A stretch of DNA of 64,000 nt from Catellatospora sichuanensis (GTDB taxonomy: Bacteria; Actinomycetota; Actinomycetes; Mycobacteriales; Micromonosporaceae), in the NCBI RefSeq assembly GCF_007483665.1, contig NZ_ML660185.1, positions 98,168-162,167 of the forward strand. The letters are read 5' to 3'. Within the stretch, counting starts at the first letter, position 1, and each line of letters opens with the position of its first letter. A program made the translations under genes and the position numbers. Positions 16,540 through 23,159 of this stretch are shown piece after piece. Under the pieces are notes generated by a model that worked only from the letters and a program-made list of their open reading frames with translations, did no database searches and was not told where the DNA came from.

Positions 16540-16596
16540 GCTCTCCGGAAGGCGCGAATCTCGCAGAGTCGCGCCAGGCGGGGGAGGCGGGCGGGG

Positions 16597-17412
16597 TCAG
16601 CGGCCGGCGCGGCGGCGCATGCCGGCGGCGAGGGGGGCCTGGTCGAGGTCGCCGGCGGCGAGGCGGGCGGTGATGGTGCGGCGCACGATCGCGGCGGCCA
16701 CCGAGGGCAGGTGGCGGGCCAGGAACAGCTCGATGCGGCCGCGGCCGGTGGTGGCGACGTCGCGGGGGGCCCTGCGCGCGGTGGCGGCGCCGAGGATCGC
16801 GGCGACGACGCCCTCGGCGGGCTCGTACCGGGAGACGCCCTGCAGGGACAGGCCCGCCTCGGCGGAGGCGTCGTGGATCGGGGACGCGACCATGCTCGGG
16901 TAGACGACGCTGACGCCGATGTGGGAGCCGACCTCCAGCCGCAGGGCGTCGGCGTAGGCGACCAGGGCACGCTTGCTGACGCCGTACGCGGCGGCCAGTG
17001 GCAGCGGCAGCAGGGCCATCCGGCTGGACACGAACACGATCCGGCCCCGGCTGCGCTCCAGCGCGGGCACGGCCGCGGCGGTGGTGTGCCAGGCCGCGAT
17101 CAGGTTGACCTCGAGCTGGCGGCGGGCGGCATCGCCGGGCGGCAGCTCGGCGGGCGCGGGACCGCCGACCCCGGCATTGTTGATCAGCAGGTCGAGCCCG
17201 CCGAGGGTGTCCACGGCCTGCGCGACCGCGCCGGGCACCGCGGCGCCGTCGGTCAGGTCGCAGGCGATGACGGGGGTGGTGCCGACGGTGTCCGCGCGCA
17301 GGTCGATGCCGGCCACGCGGGCTCCGGCGAGTTCCAGCCGCGCGCACAGCAGGCGGCCGAAGGTGCCGTTCGCGCCGGTGACGATGACGCGCTTGCCGTG
17401 GAGGGTCCTCAT
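16597..17412 (-). CDS. Short-chain dehydrogenase/reductase (SDR)
   Basis: The 271-residue protein has a Rossmann fold with the NAD(P) motif TGANGTFG (residues 13-20), NNAG near residue 78, the catalytic Ser in FVSSRMALLP and YGVSK (Tyr/Lys). The C-terminus ends in arginines. It is the last gene of a minus-strand operon. Its ATG overlaps the stop of a 33-residue ORF by 4 bases, which in turn overlaps the monooxygenase stop. The substrate is unknown; pairing with a flavin monooxygenase suggests linked oxidation steps on a hydrophobic ketone or alcohol. Control by the TetR protein at 19007 is likely. Confidence 0.85.
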   Translation of the reverse strand: MRTLHGKRVIVTGANGTFGRLLCARLELAGARVAGIDLRADTVGTTPVIACDLTDGAAVPGAVAQAVDTLGGLDLLINNAGVGGPAPAELPPGDAARRQLEVNLIAAWHTTAAAVPALERSRGRIVFVSSRMALLPLPLAAAYGVSKRALVAYADALRLEVGSHIGVSVVYPSMVASPIHDASAEAGLSLQGVSRYEPAEGVVAAILGAATARRAPRDVATTGRGRIELFLARHLPSVAAAIVRRTITARLAAGDLDQAPLAAGMRRRAGR

Positions 17413-17510
17413 CGGGTGATCTCCCTGTAGTCGCCGCCTACGACGTTCATCGGGCGGTGTGCCGGTCCGGTGAGGCTGCGTGCAGGCCGGTCGGCGACGA
17501 GTGTGCTCAT
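17409..17510 (-). CDS. 33-residue ORF translationally coupled on both sides
   Basis: A small minus-strand ORF starting MSTLVADRPARS and ending GGDYREITR fills the space between the monooxygenase and SDR genes. Its ATG overlaps the upstream stop (ATGA, 17507-17510) and its stop overlaps the downstream start (ATGA, 17409-17412). Such exact double coupling is hard to get by chance and suggests real translation. I know no family for it. It has no transmembrane segment. It may be a small subunit, or only a coupling device for expressing the SDR. Confidence 0.5.
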   Translation of the reverse strand: MSTLVADRPARSLTGPAHRPMNVVGGDYREITR

Positions 17511-18847
17511 CGGACGGTCGCCTTGCGGGTCCAGGTGACGCCCTGGCCGCGGCGGGCGCGGGAGGCGCCGTCGGTCAGTTCCTTCGCGGCGAGCGCGAGG
17601 TAGGCGTCGAAGTCGATGCGCATGGCGGGGCGGCGCTCGCCCCAGCGGTCGCGGGCGGCGCGCTGCTCGGCGGCGATGTCGGCGGTCTGCCCGGCGGCGT
17701 CGGGCAGGTTGTACTGCCCGGCCAGGTGGGCGGCGGCCAGCCGGGCCTGGGCCTCGACCACGGGCAGGGCGGAGCCGGTGGACTGCATCAGGCCGACGAA
17801 CATCAGGCCGGGGGCCTGTTGGTGGAACACGTGCCGGTAGAGCGGCAGCCGGTCCGCGCCGTCGCCGAGCAGCGCCGGGTCGAGGAACGGCAGGTCGATG
17901 TCGTAGCCGGTGCACCAGACGACCAGGTCGATCTCGTCGGCCGTGCCGTCGGCGAAGTGGACGCGGTCGCCGTCGAAGCGCGAGATCGCGGGCCGGACGG
18001 CGATCTCGCCGTGGGTGATGCGCGACAGCAGCGAGTCCGACAGGGTCGGGTGGTCCTGCAGGAAGCCGTGTTCCGGGGCGGGCAGGCCGTACGCGGCGGG
18101 CCGGCCGACGGCGAAGCGCAGCATGGTCTGGCTGATGCGCTGGCGCAGCCGCCAGGGCAGGCGCTTGGCCAGCGCCCCGTTGAGCGTGTCCGAGGGCTTG
18201 CCGAGCAGGTGCTTGGGCACGATCCAGACGCCGCGGCGCAGCGACAACAGGGTGCGCGGCGCGACGTGGGAGGCGTCGACGGCGATGTCCATGGCCGAGT
18301 TGCCGCCGCCGACGACCAGCACCCGCCGCCCGGCGAGCTGCTCGGGACCGCGGTAGTCGTGGCTGTGCAGCTGTTCGACGCCGAGCTCGCCCGGATAGGC
18401 GGGGGAGGGCAGCCTGGGGCGGCTGTTGTGCCCGTTGGCCACCACGACTGCCTCGACGTGCACGGTGGTGGCGCCGTCGGGGCCGAGTGCGGTGACGCGC
18501 CAGCCTGCGCCGTCGCGGGCCGCCTCGGTGACCGTGTGCCGCAGCCGCACCGTGTCGAGCAGGCCGAAGCGCTGGGCGTAGTCGTGCAGGTAGCCGGCGA
18601 TGCTGGTGTGGTCGGGGTAGTCGGGCCAGTCCGCGGGCATGGGCAGGTCGGCGAACTCGGTGCGGGTGCGCGAGGTGTTCAGGTGCAGCGTGCGGTATGC
18701 GGAGGAGTGCGGTGCGCCGTACACCCACAGGCCGCCGACCTGTGCCGCGGCGTCGAAGGCGACGGCGGGCACGCCGCGGTCGGCCAGTGCCTTCAGCGTG
18801 GCCAGCCCGGCCGGCCCGGCGCCGATCACGGCGACACGTGGCGTCAT
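17507..18847 (-). CDS. Flavin-containing monooxygenase (FAD/NADPH)
   Basis: The 446-residue protein would insert oxygen into a small organic substrate using FAD and NADPH. It has the FAD GxGxxG motif VIGAGPAGLATL near residue 7, an FMO-like PDHTSIAGYLHDYAQRFG region and the NADPH GxGxxS/A motif VLVVGGGNSAMDIAV near residue 160. It also has DLVVWCTGYDIDLPFL, matching the LxxGY-type block of FMOs and Baeyer-Villiger enzymes. I chose ATG 18847 with GGGGAGGG upstream; a TTG 15 bases earlier is less likely. A 24-bp TetR-type dyad lies just upstream. It heads an operon with the 33-residue ORF and the SDR. Confidence 0.87.
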   Translation of the reverse strand: MTPRVAVIGAGPAGLATLKALADRGVPAVAFDAAAQVGGLWVYGAPHSSAYRTLHLNTSRTRTEFADLPMPADWPDYPDHTSIAGYLHDYAQRFGLLDTVRLRHTVTEAARDGAGWRVTALGPDGATTVHVEAVVVANGHNSRPRLPSPAYPGELGVEQLHSHDYRGPEQLAGRRVLVVGGGNSAMDIAVDASHVAPRTLLSLRRGVWIVPKHLLGKPSDTLNGALAKRLPWRLRQRISQTMLRFAVGRPAAYGLPAPEHGFLQDHPTLSDSLLSRITHGEIAVRPAISRFDGDRVHFADGTADEIDLVVWCTGYDIDLPFLDPALLGDGADRLPLYRHVFHQQAPGLMFVGLMQSTGSALPVVEAQARLAAAHLAGQYNLPDAAGQTADIAAEQRAARDRWGERRPAMRIDFDAYLALAAKELTDGASRARRGQGVTWTRKATVR

Positions 18848-18860
18848 GCGTACCCTCCCC

Positions 18861-18884
18861 AATATCCAACGTCCGTTGGATATT
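18861..18884. promoter_or_regulatory. TetR-type operator, monooxygenase promoter
   Basis: Arms AATATCCAACG and CGTTGGATATT are exact complements separated by 2 bases. The half-sites TATCCA…TTGGAT recur in the divergent TetR/MFS promoter at 19671-19690. The site sits 14 bases before the monooxygenase ATG and covers its ribosome binding and promoter region. Confidence 0.75.
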
Positions 18885-18923
18885 GCGTCGGCAGGGGCCC
18901 CCGCGTCAAGCGCCCGCCGCCCG

Positions 18924-19000
18924 TGATCGCTCGGCTTGCCGGGCAGGTGTGCGAATCATGGGCGGGCTTTCGCCCACTTGCCTGGCAAGTCGAGCGATCA
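18924..19000. repeat. 77-bp palindromic intergenic repeat, copy 2
   Basis: Same length and boundaries (TGATCG … CGATCA) as 5502-5578, with the shared core TGTGCGAATCATG and GCTTTCGCCCA. The arms differ at several positions, including the C/G to T/A paired change. It is placed directly after the TetR gene stop (19007, minus strand), where it could also end transcription before the monooxygenase operon. Confidence 0.75.
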
Positions 19001-19006
19001 AGGCGG

Positions 19007-19660
19007 TCAGGCCGGGGGCGGGTACATGCGGTCCAGCCAGCGGTGGGCGAAGGCGCGGAACTCGCGGCGCTGGCGGGCTCCGTTCGCGCCGGACAGCAGG
19101 CCCACGACGTGCGCGTGCACGGACCAGACCAGGCTGCGTACGGCCAGGTGCGGCTGCGGCTCGCTGAGCACCCCGGCCGCGTCGGCCTCGGCCAGCACCT
19201 GCTCGACCGCCTGGTAGAGCGGCTCGCTGTAGCGGGCGTCGAGTTCGGCGTGCCGGTCGGGCTCCAGCCAGCGGCGCAGCCACAGTCCGGTGACCTCGGG
19301 GCGGTCCTCTAGGAAGTCGATGAACACGTCGACCAGCTCGTGCAGCCCGGCCAGCGCCGGGCCGGGTCCGGCGGACAGGCCCTCCCGGGCGGTGGCGACA
19401 GCCCTGGTCAGAGCCTCGCTCTCGGCCGCGAACACCCGCGCGAAGCAGCACTCGTACAGCGCGGCCTTGGTGCCCATGTGGTGGTGCACGGTAGCGACGT
19501 CCACGCCGCAGGCCGCGGCGACCTCGCGCATGCCGACCGCGTCGAAGCCGCGTCGCGCGAACAGGCCTGCCGCCGCCTCGATGATCACGTCGGGCGTGGC
19601 GCGCTGGTCGGCGCGTCGGGGGCGGCCCGGTCCCCGTCGGGGTGTAGTCATGCGTTCCAT
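19007..19660 (-). CDS. TetR-family repressor of the monooxygenase/MFS regulon
   Basis: A 217-residue TetR regulator. The N-terminal helix-turn-helix (residues 25-70, IIEAAAGLFARRGFDAVGMREVAAACGVDVATVHHHMGTKAALYE) is typical; the C-terminal helices form the ligand pocket. Start ATG 19660 (ATG 19651 is the alternative). It is transcribed divergently from the MFS gene and in tandem ahead of the monooxygenase operon. Both promoters carry a TATCCA-N7/8-TTGGAT dyad, so autoregulation and control of the two units is the natural reading. The inducer is probably the substrate of the monooxygenase or transporter. Confidence 0.88.
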   Translation of the reverse strand: MERMTTPRRGPGRPRRADQRATPDVIIEAAAGLFARRGFDAVGMREVAAACGVDVATVHHHMGTKAALYECCFARVFAAESEALTRAVATAREGLSAGPGPALAGLHELVDVFIDFLEDRPEVTGLWLRRWLEPDRHAELDARYSEPLYQAVEQVLAEADAAGVLSEPQPHLAVRSLVWSVHAHVVGLLSGANGARQRREFRAFAHRWLDRMYPPPA

Positions 19661-19670
19661 CGTGCCCTAC

Positions 19671-19690
19671 TATCCAGCAAACGTTGGATT
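19671..19690. promoter_or_regulatory. TetR-type operator in the divergent TetR/MFS promoter
   Basis: TATCCAGCAAACGTTGGATT keeps the outer half-sites TATCCA and TTGGAT of the perfect dyad at 18861-18884, with a less symmetric centre. It lies between the TetR ATG (19660) and the MFS ATG (19718) and could control both. Confidence 0.7.
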
Positions 19691-19717
19691 ACACCCGCGG
19701 ACAGGCGAGGAGAGGGT

Positions 19718-21046
19718 ATGGACGAGGCGGCGCGGCTACCCCGCGGCGGCATGCTGGCCTTCGCGAGCGGGTCACTGGGCATGGGCACCTGGGTCACCGT
19801 ACCCGGCCTGCTGCTGCTCTACTTCCTCACCGACGTGCTCGCCGTCGCGCCGCTGGTCGCCGGATTCGTGCTGCTGCTGCCCAAGATCGCCGACGTGCTG
19901 CTGCACCCGTGGGTGGGCCACCTCTCCGACGCCGACCTGGCCCGCCGCGGTCACCGCCGCATCCTGATGATGCTCGGCTGCGGCCTGCCGCTGGCCTTCG
20001 CCGCCCTGTTCCTGGTGCCCGGCGGCCTGATCGGCAACTCCGCCGCCGGCTGGGTCGCCGTCGCCTTCATCGCGGGCAACCTGCTGTTCGCCGCCTACCA
20101 GGTGCCCTACCTGTCCACGCCCGCAGACCTCGCCATCGGCTACCACGAGCGCACCCGCCTGATGGGCTTCCGGATGGTCGTGCTCACCGTCGGCATCCTG
20201 CTCAGCGGCGTGCTCGCGCCGATGATCGCGGGCAAGGAGGACCCGACCCGCTCCGGCTACGCCCTGATGGGTCTGGTGCTCGGCGCGTCGATGCTGGTCA
20301 CCATGCTGATCGGCATCGGCGGTGTGCGGCGGCTGACCGCGGCCGCCCCGAGCCCGGTGAGCGCCGGGCACGGCAAGCCTGGCCTGCGTACCCTGCTGGT
20401 CGCGCTGCGCGACCCGCAGTTCCGCTGGCTCGTCGGCTCCTACCTGGCCATGTCCACCACCAGCCACCTGGTCCTGGCCGCCGTGCCCTACTTCGCCGAA
20501 TACGAGCTCGGCCGCCCCGGCCTGACCACGGTGCTGGTCGCCGCGTTCGTCGCGCCCGCGCTCATCGCCACCCCGGTCTGGGTCGTCGTCGCCCGGCGCA
20601 TCGGCAAGCAGCCCGGCCTGCTCATCGCCCAGGGCGCGTTCGTGGCGGGCTCGGTCGTGCTCGCCTTCGGCAGCGCCGCGGGCCTGCCCGTGCTGATCGG
20701 CGCGGTCGCGGTGCTCGGCGTCGCGTTCGCCGCGATGCAGCTGCTGCCGTTCTCGATGATGCCCGACGTGATCCGCGCGAGCGGCGCCGACGGCACCACC
20801 CGTGCCGGCACCTACACCGGCGTGTGGACCGCGGCCGAGGCCACCGGCGGCGCGCTCGGCCCGTACGTGTACGCGGCCTGCCTGGCCATCGGCGGCTTCG
20901 CCGCCAGCAGCGCCGGCACCGAGGTCGTGCAGTCCGAGTCCGCGCACACGATGATCCGCCTCGGCTTCGGCGTCGTCCCGGCGGTGCTGATGGTCGTCGC
21001 GATGCTGCTCCAGCGCCGCTACACCCTGGACCGCACGCTGCGCTGA
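19718..21046 (+). CDS. MFS transporter, GPH (sugar:cation symporter)-like
   Basis: The 442-residue polytopic protein has about 12 transmembrane segments. The opening GGMLAFASGSLGMGTWVTVPGLLLLYFLTDVL, the DVLLHPWVGHLSDADLARRGHRR loop and the late MPDVIRASGADGTTRAGTYTGVWTAAEATGGALGPY block are features of the glycoside-pentoside-hexuronide:cation symporter branch. The start is ATG 19718 with GGAGAGGG. It is divergent from the TetR gene and likely shares its operator. Substrate is not known; it may import or export the compound handled by the monooxygenase operon. Confidence 0.82.
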   Translation: MDEAARLPRGGMLAFASGSLGMGTWVTVPGLLLLYFLTDVLAVAPLVAGFVLLLPKIADVLLHPWVGHLSDADLARRGHRRILMMLGCGLPLAFAALFLVPGGLIGNSAAGWVAVAFIAGNLLFAAYQVPYLSTPADLAIGYHERTRLMGFRMVVLTVGILLSGVLAPMIAGKEDPTRSGYALMGLVLGASMLVTMLIGIGGVRRLTAAAPSPVSAGHGKPGLRTLLVALRDPQFRWLVGSYLAMSTTSHLVLAAVPYFAEYELGRPGLTTVLVAAFVAPALIATPVWVVVARRIGKQPGLLIAQGAFVAGSVVLAFGSAAGLPVLIGAVAVLGVAFAAMQLLPFSMMPDVIRASGADGTTRAGTYTGVWTAAEATGGALGPYVYAACLAIGGFAASSAGTEVVQSESAHTMIRLGFGVVPAVLMVVAMLLQRRYTLDRTLR

Positions 21047-21064
21047 GCCCGGTAGCCTGTGCGT

Positions 21065-21103
21065 ATGCGGAAGACGGCGGCCGAAGGGCGCACCGGTGGC
21101 TGA
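21065..21103 (+). other. Possible 12-codon leader ORF overlapping the MmcQ/YjbR start
   Basis: ATG 21065 opens 12 codons ending at TGA 21101-21103, which overlaps the GTG start (21096) of the next gene in another frame. The preceding TAGCCT is placed like the -10 of a leaderless transcript. It may couple translation of the next gene, or mean nothing. Confidence 0.25.
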
Positions 21104-21488
21104 CGCGGACGACGTGCGCCGGCTGGCGCTGGCCCTGCCCGAGGTGACCGAGATCGACAGCGAGGGCTTCGACTTCCGGGTCGCGAACAAGGGCTTCGTC
21201 TGGTCCTACCCGGAGCGCCGGCCGGGCAGACCCCGCGTCATCCGTACCGACGTCGCGGTGCTGTACGTCGGCGACGAGGCGGAGAAGCAGGCCCTGCTGC
21301 TCGGCGAGCCCGACCTGTTCTTCACCACGCCCGGCTACGACGGGTTCCCGCTGGTGATGCTGCGGCTGCCCCGGGTGGACGTCGCCCGGCTCACCGAACT
21401 CGTCACCGACGCGTGGCGCATGCGCGCCCCGGCCGAGCTCGCCGCCCTGCTCGACGAGGCCGATCAGTCGCATCCGGCTGCGGGCTGA
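21096..21488 (+). CDS. MmcQ/YjbR-family protein
   Basis: The 130-residue protein begins MADADDVRRLALALPEVTEIDSEGFDFRVANKGFVW, the usual N-terminus of the MmcQ/YjbR (CyaY-like double-wing DNA-binding fold) family. Members are small cytoplasmic proteins with no firmly known role. The start is GTG 21096, consistent with the family's beginning at the first helix. It stands between the MFS gene and an acetyltransferase gene on the same strand with separate spacing. Confidence 0.8.
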   Translation: MADADDVRRLALALPEVTEIDSEGFDFRVANKGFVWSYPERRPGRPRVIRTDVAVLYVGDEAEKQALLLGEPDLFFTTPGYDGFPLVMLRLPRVDVARLTELVTDAWRMRAPAELAALLDEADQSHPAAG

Positions 21489-21605
21489 ACGAGGCACGGG
21501 CGACCGCGGCAGGGCCTCGTCGACCGCCACCGCCCCGGCGAGGGCCATGCCCCGAGCCGCGCCGCCGTAGCATGAACGGCGGCAATCTTCGGGGGAGTGG
21601 TCGGG

Positions 21606-22160
21606 ATGGGATCAGCAGTGGATCTGCGGACGGCGTCGGCCGCTGACGCGGAGGCCGTCGCGACGCTGCACGCGGACAGCTGGCGCCGCCACTACCGGGG
21701 CGCGTTCGCCGATACGTTCCTCGACGGAGACCTCGTGGCCGACCGGCTCGCGGTCTGGTCGGAACGCCTGCGGTCGCCGAAGCCGGATCAGGTCACGATC
21801 GTGGCCGACGTCGACGACGAGCCCGTCGGGTTCGTGCACGTGGTCCTGGACGACGACGTTCGCTGGGGTTCGTTCATCGAGAACCTGCACGTCACGAACG
21901 CGCTGCGGCGCGGCGGGATCGGCTCCGCCCTGATGACCCGGGCGGCGCAGGTCGTGGCGGAGCGGGGCAGGACCGGCGGGCTGTACCTCTGGACCCTGGA
22001 GCAGAACACCGCCGCGCAGGCGTTCTACGTCGCGCACGGCGGGAGCCCGATCGAGCGGGCGTACGCGGCCGAACCGGGCGGTGTGCCCGGACGGCTGAAC
22101 GGCCGCCCCGCGAAGCTGCGCATGGCCTGGGCGAACGCGCACGACCTGCGCAGACGGTGA
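21606..22160 (+). CDS. GNAT-family N-acetyltransferase
   Basis: The 184-residue protein has the GNAT fold: an early DLRTASAADAEAVATLHADSWRRHYRG, then VGFVHVVLDDD, IENLHVTNALRRGGIGSALMTRA (acetyl-CoA loop R/Q-x-x-G-x-G/A) near residue 95, and LWTLEQNTAAQAFYVAHGG. It would transfer acetyl from acetyl-CoA to an amine of unknown identity. ATG 21606 and GTG 21597 are both possible starts, with GGGGG upstream. It is convergent with the methyltransferase across a small hairpin. Confidence 0.83.
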   Translation: MGSAVDLRTASAADAEAVATLHADSWRRHYRGAFADTFLDGDLVADRLAVWSERLRSPKPDQVTIVADVDDEPVGFVHVVLDDDVRWGSFIENLHVTNALRRGGIGSALMTRAAQVVAERGRTGGLYLWTLEQNTAAQAFYVAHGGSPIERAYAAEPGGVPGRLNGRPAKLRMAWANAHDLRRR

Positions 22161-22162
22161 CC

Positions 22163-22187
22163 GGTCCGGACGACTTGCCGCCGGACC
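22163..22187. terminator. Convergent hairpin
   Basis: Arms GGTCCGG and CCGGACC with an 11-base loop, between the acetyltransferase stop (22160) and the methyltransferase stop (22200, minus strand). Confidence 0.5.
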
Positions 22188-22199
22188 TCCTCACCCGGG

Positions 22200-23099
22200 T
22201 CAGGCGCTCGCCGTGTCCTGAAGCTGGAAGTGCCAGATCACCACGACCGGGCTGCCCCGGTGGGCCGCCTCCGCCGCCTCGGGGCACCAGGTCAACAGGT
22301 CCCAGGACATGTCCGTCGGCCGTGTGTCGAGCCCGCGGGTGATGGAGGGCGGCCGGGTGGGCTCCTCGCAGTGGCGCACCTGGAAACCCAGCGGCAGCGC
22401 CGCGGCGAGGTAGGCGCTCAGCGGCCGGTGATACTCGGCGAGGATGCTCGGTCGTCCCTCGTGGCCCGGCGGCCGTGGCCCGGTGGGCCGCAGGTATGAC
22501 AGCAGCAGGTGCGAGTCGGAGACGACCAGGTGCCCGCCCGGACGCAGCACCCGCGCGAACTCGGCCAGCACCTGGCCGAGGTCCGGCACGTGGGCCAGCG
22601 CCAAGGCGCACACGACGGTGTCCACGGCGTCGTCAGGCAGCGGGATCCGGTCCAGCCCCGCCTGGTGGAACTCGGCCTCCGGCAGGCGCTCGCGGGCGAT
22701 CGCGAGCATCTCGGCGGACGCGTCGACGCCGACGACCCGATGGCCGAGCGCGCTCAGGTAGGCCGCGTGCCGGCCGGTGCCACAGGCGGCGTCGAGGGCG
22801 ACGCCGACGGGCAGCCCGTCCAGGATGCGGCGGACGATCGGCTCCTCCAGCTCGATCATGCCGTTGCCGGGCTGGTCGTAGGTCGCGGCCCAGTCCCGGT
22901 ACACCTCGGCCGTGCTGATGCCGCCGGGCACGGCCGTGACGCCGCCGGCCCGGGCCAGGTCAGGGGAGTCCAGCAGGGCCCGGATCTCGGCGATTCGGGC
23001 CTCGACGAAGGCCTGGTCGGCGTTGCCCTCGCGGATCCCGCGCAGCAGAGCCGCGCCCTCGATCCCCAGCAGGTACGCCAGCGGGCTCAGGTAGGTCAC
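22200..23099 (-). CDS. SAM-dependent methyltransferase (class I)
   Basis: The 299-residue protein has a class I methyltransferase core: VALDAACGTGRHAAYLSALGH (motif I) near residue 100, VVGVDASAEML, VDTVVCALALAHVPDLG and LAEFARVLRPGGHLVVSD. A 75-residue N-terminal extension (YLSPLAYLLGIEGAALLRGI…) precedes it and is seen in some actinobacterial UbiE-like enzymes. The substrate is unknown. The start is GTG 23099. It is transcribed in the same direction as the two-domain gene upstream but separated from it by a hairpin. Confidence 0.82.
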   Translation of the reverse strand: MTYLSPLAYLLGIEGAALLRGIREGNADQAFVEARIAEIRALLDSPDLARAGGVTAVPGGISTAEVYRDWAATYDQPGNGMIELEEPIVRRILDGLPVGVALDAACGTGRHAAYLSALGHRVVGVDASAEMLAIARERLPEAEFHQAGLDRIPLPDDAVDTVVCALALAHVPDLGQVLAEFARVLRPGGHLVVSDSHLLLSYLRPTGPRPPGHEGRPSILAEYHRPLSAYLAAALPLGFQVRHCEEPTRPPSITRGLDTRPTDMSWDLLTWCPEAAEAAHRGSPVVVIWHFQLQDTASA

Positions 23100-23131
23100 G
23101 GGTGGACGGTAGCGCCGTGCCTTCTTCTGCC

Positions 23132-23151
23132 GCCACGGCTTTTGCCGTGGC
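23132..23151 (-). terminator. Terminator after the two-domain nucleotidyltransferase gene
   Basis: An 8-bp perfect stem, GCCACGGC / GCCGTGGC, with a TTTT loop. It sits 9 bases past the stop of the gene ending at 23160 (minus strand). Confidence 0.55.
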
Positions 23152-23159
23152 CCACGCGG

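Noticed and set aside
14174..17347. A 1057-codon minus-strand open frame across the chitinase and SDR genes
   Set aside because: It is antisense to a clear modular chitinase, has low-complexity Arg/Gly/Val composition and no domain. GC-rich DNA often leaves such frames open opposite real genes.
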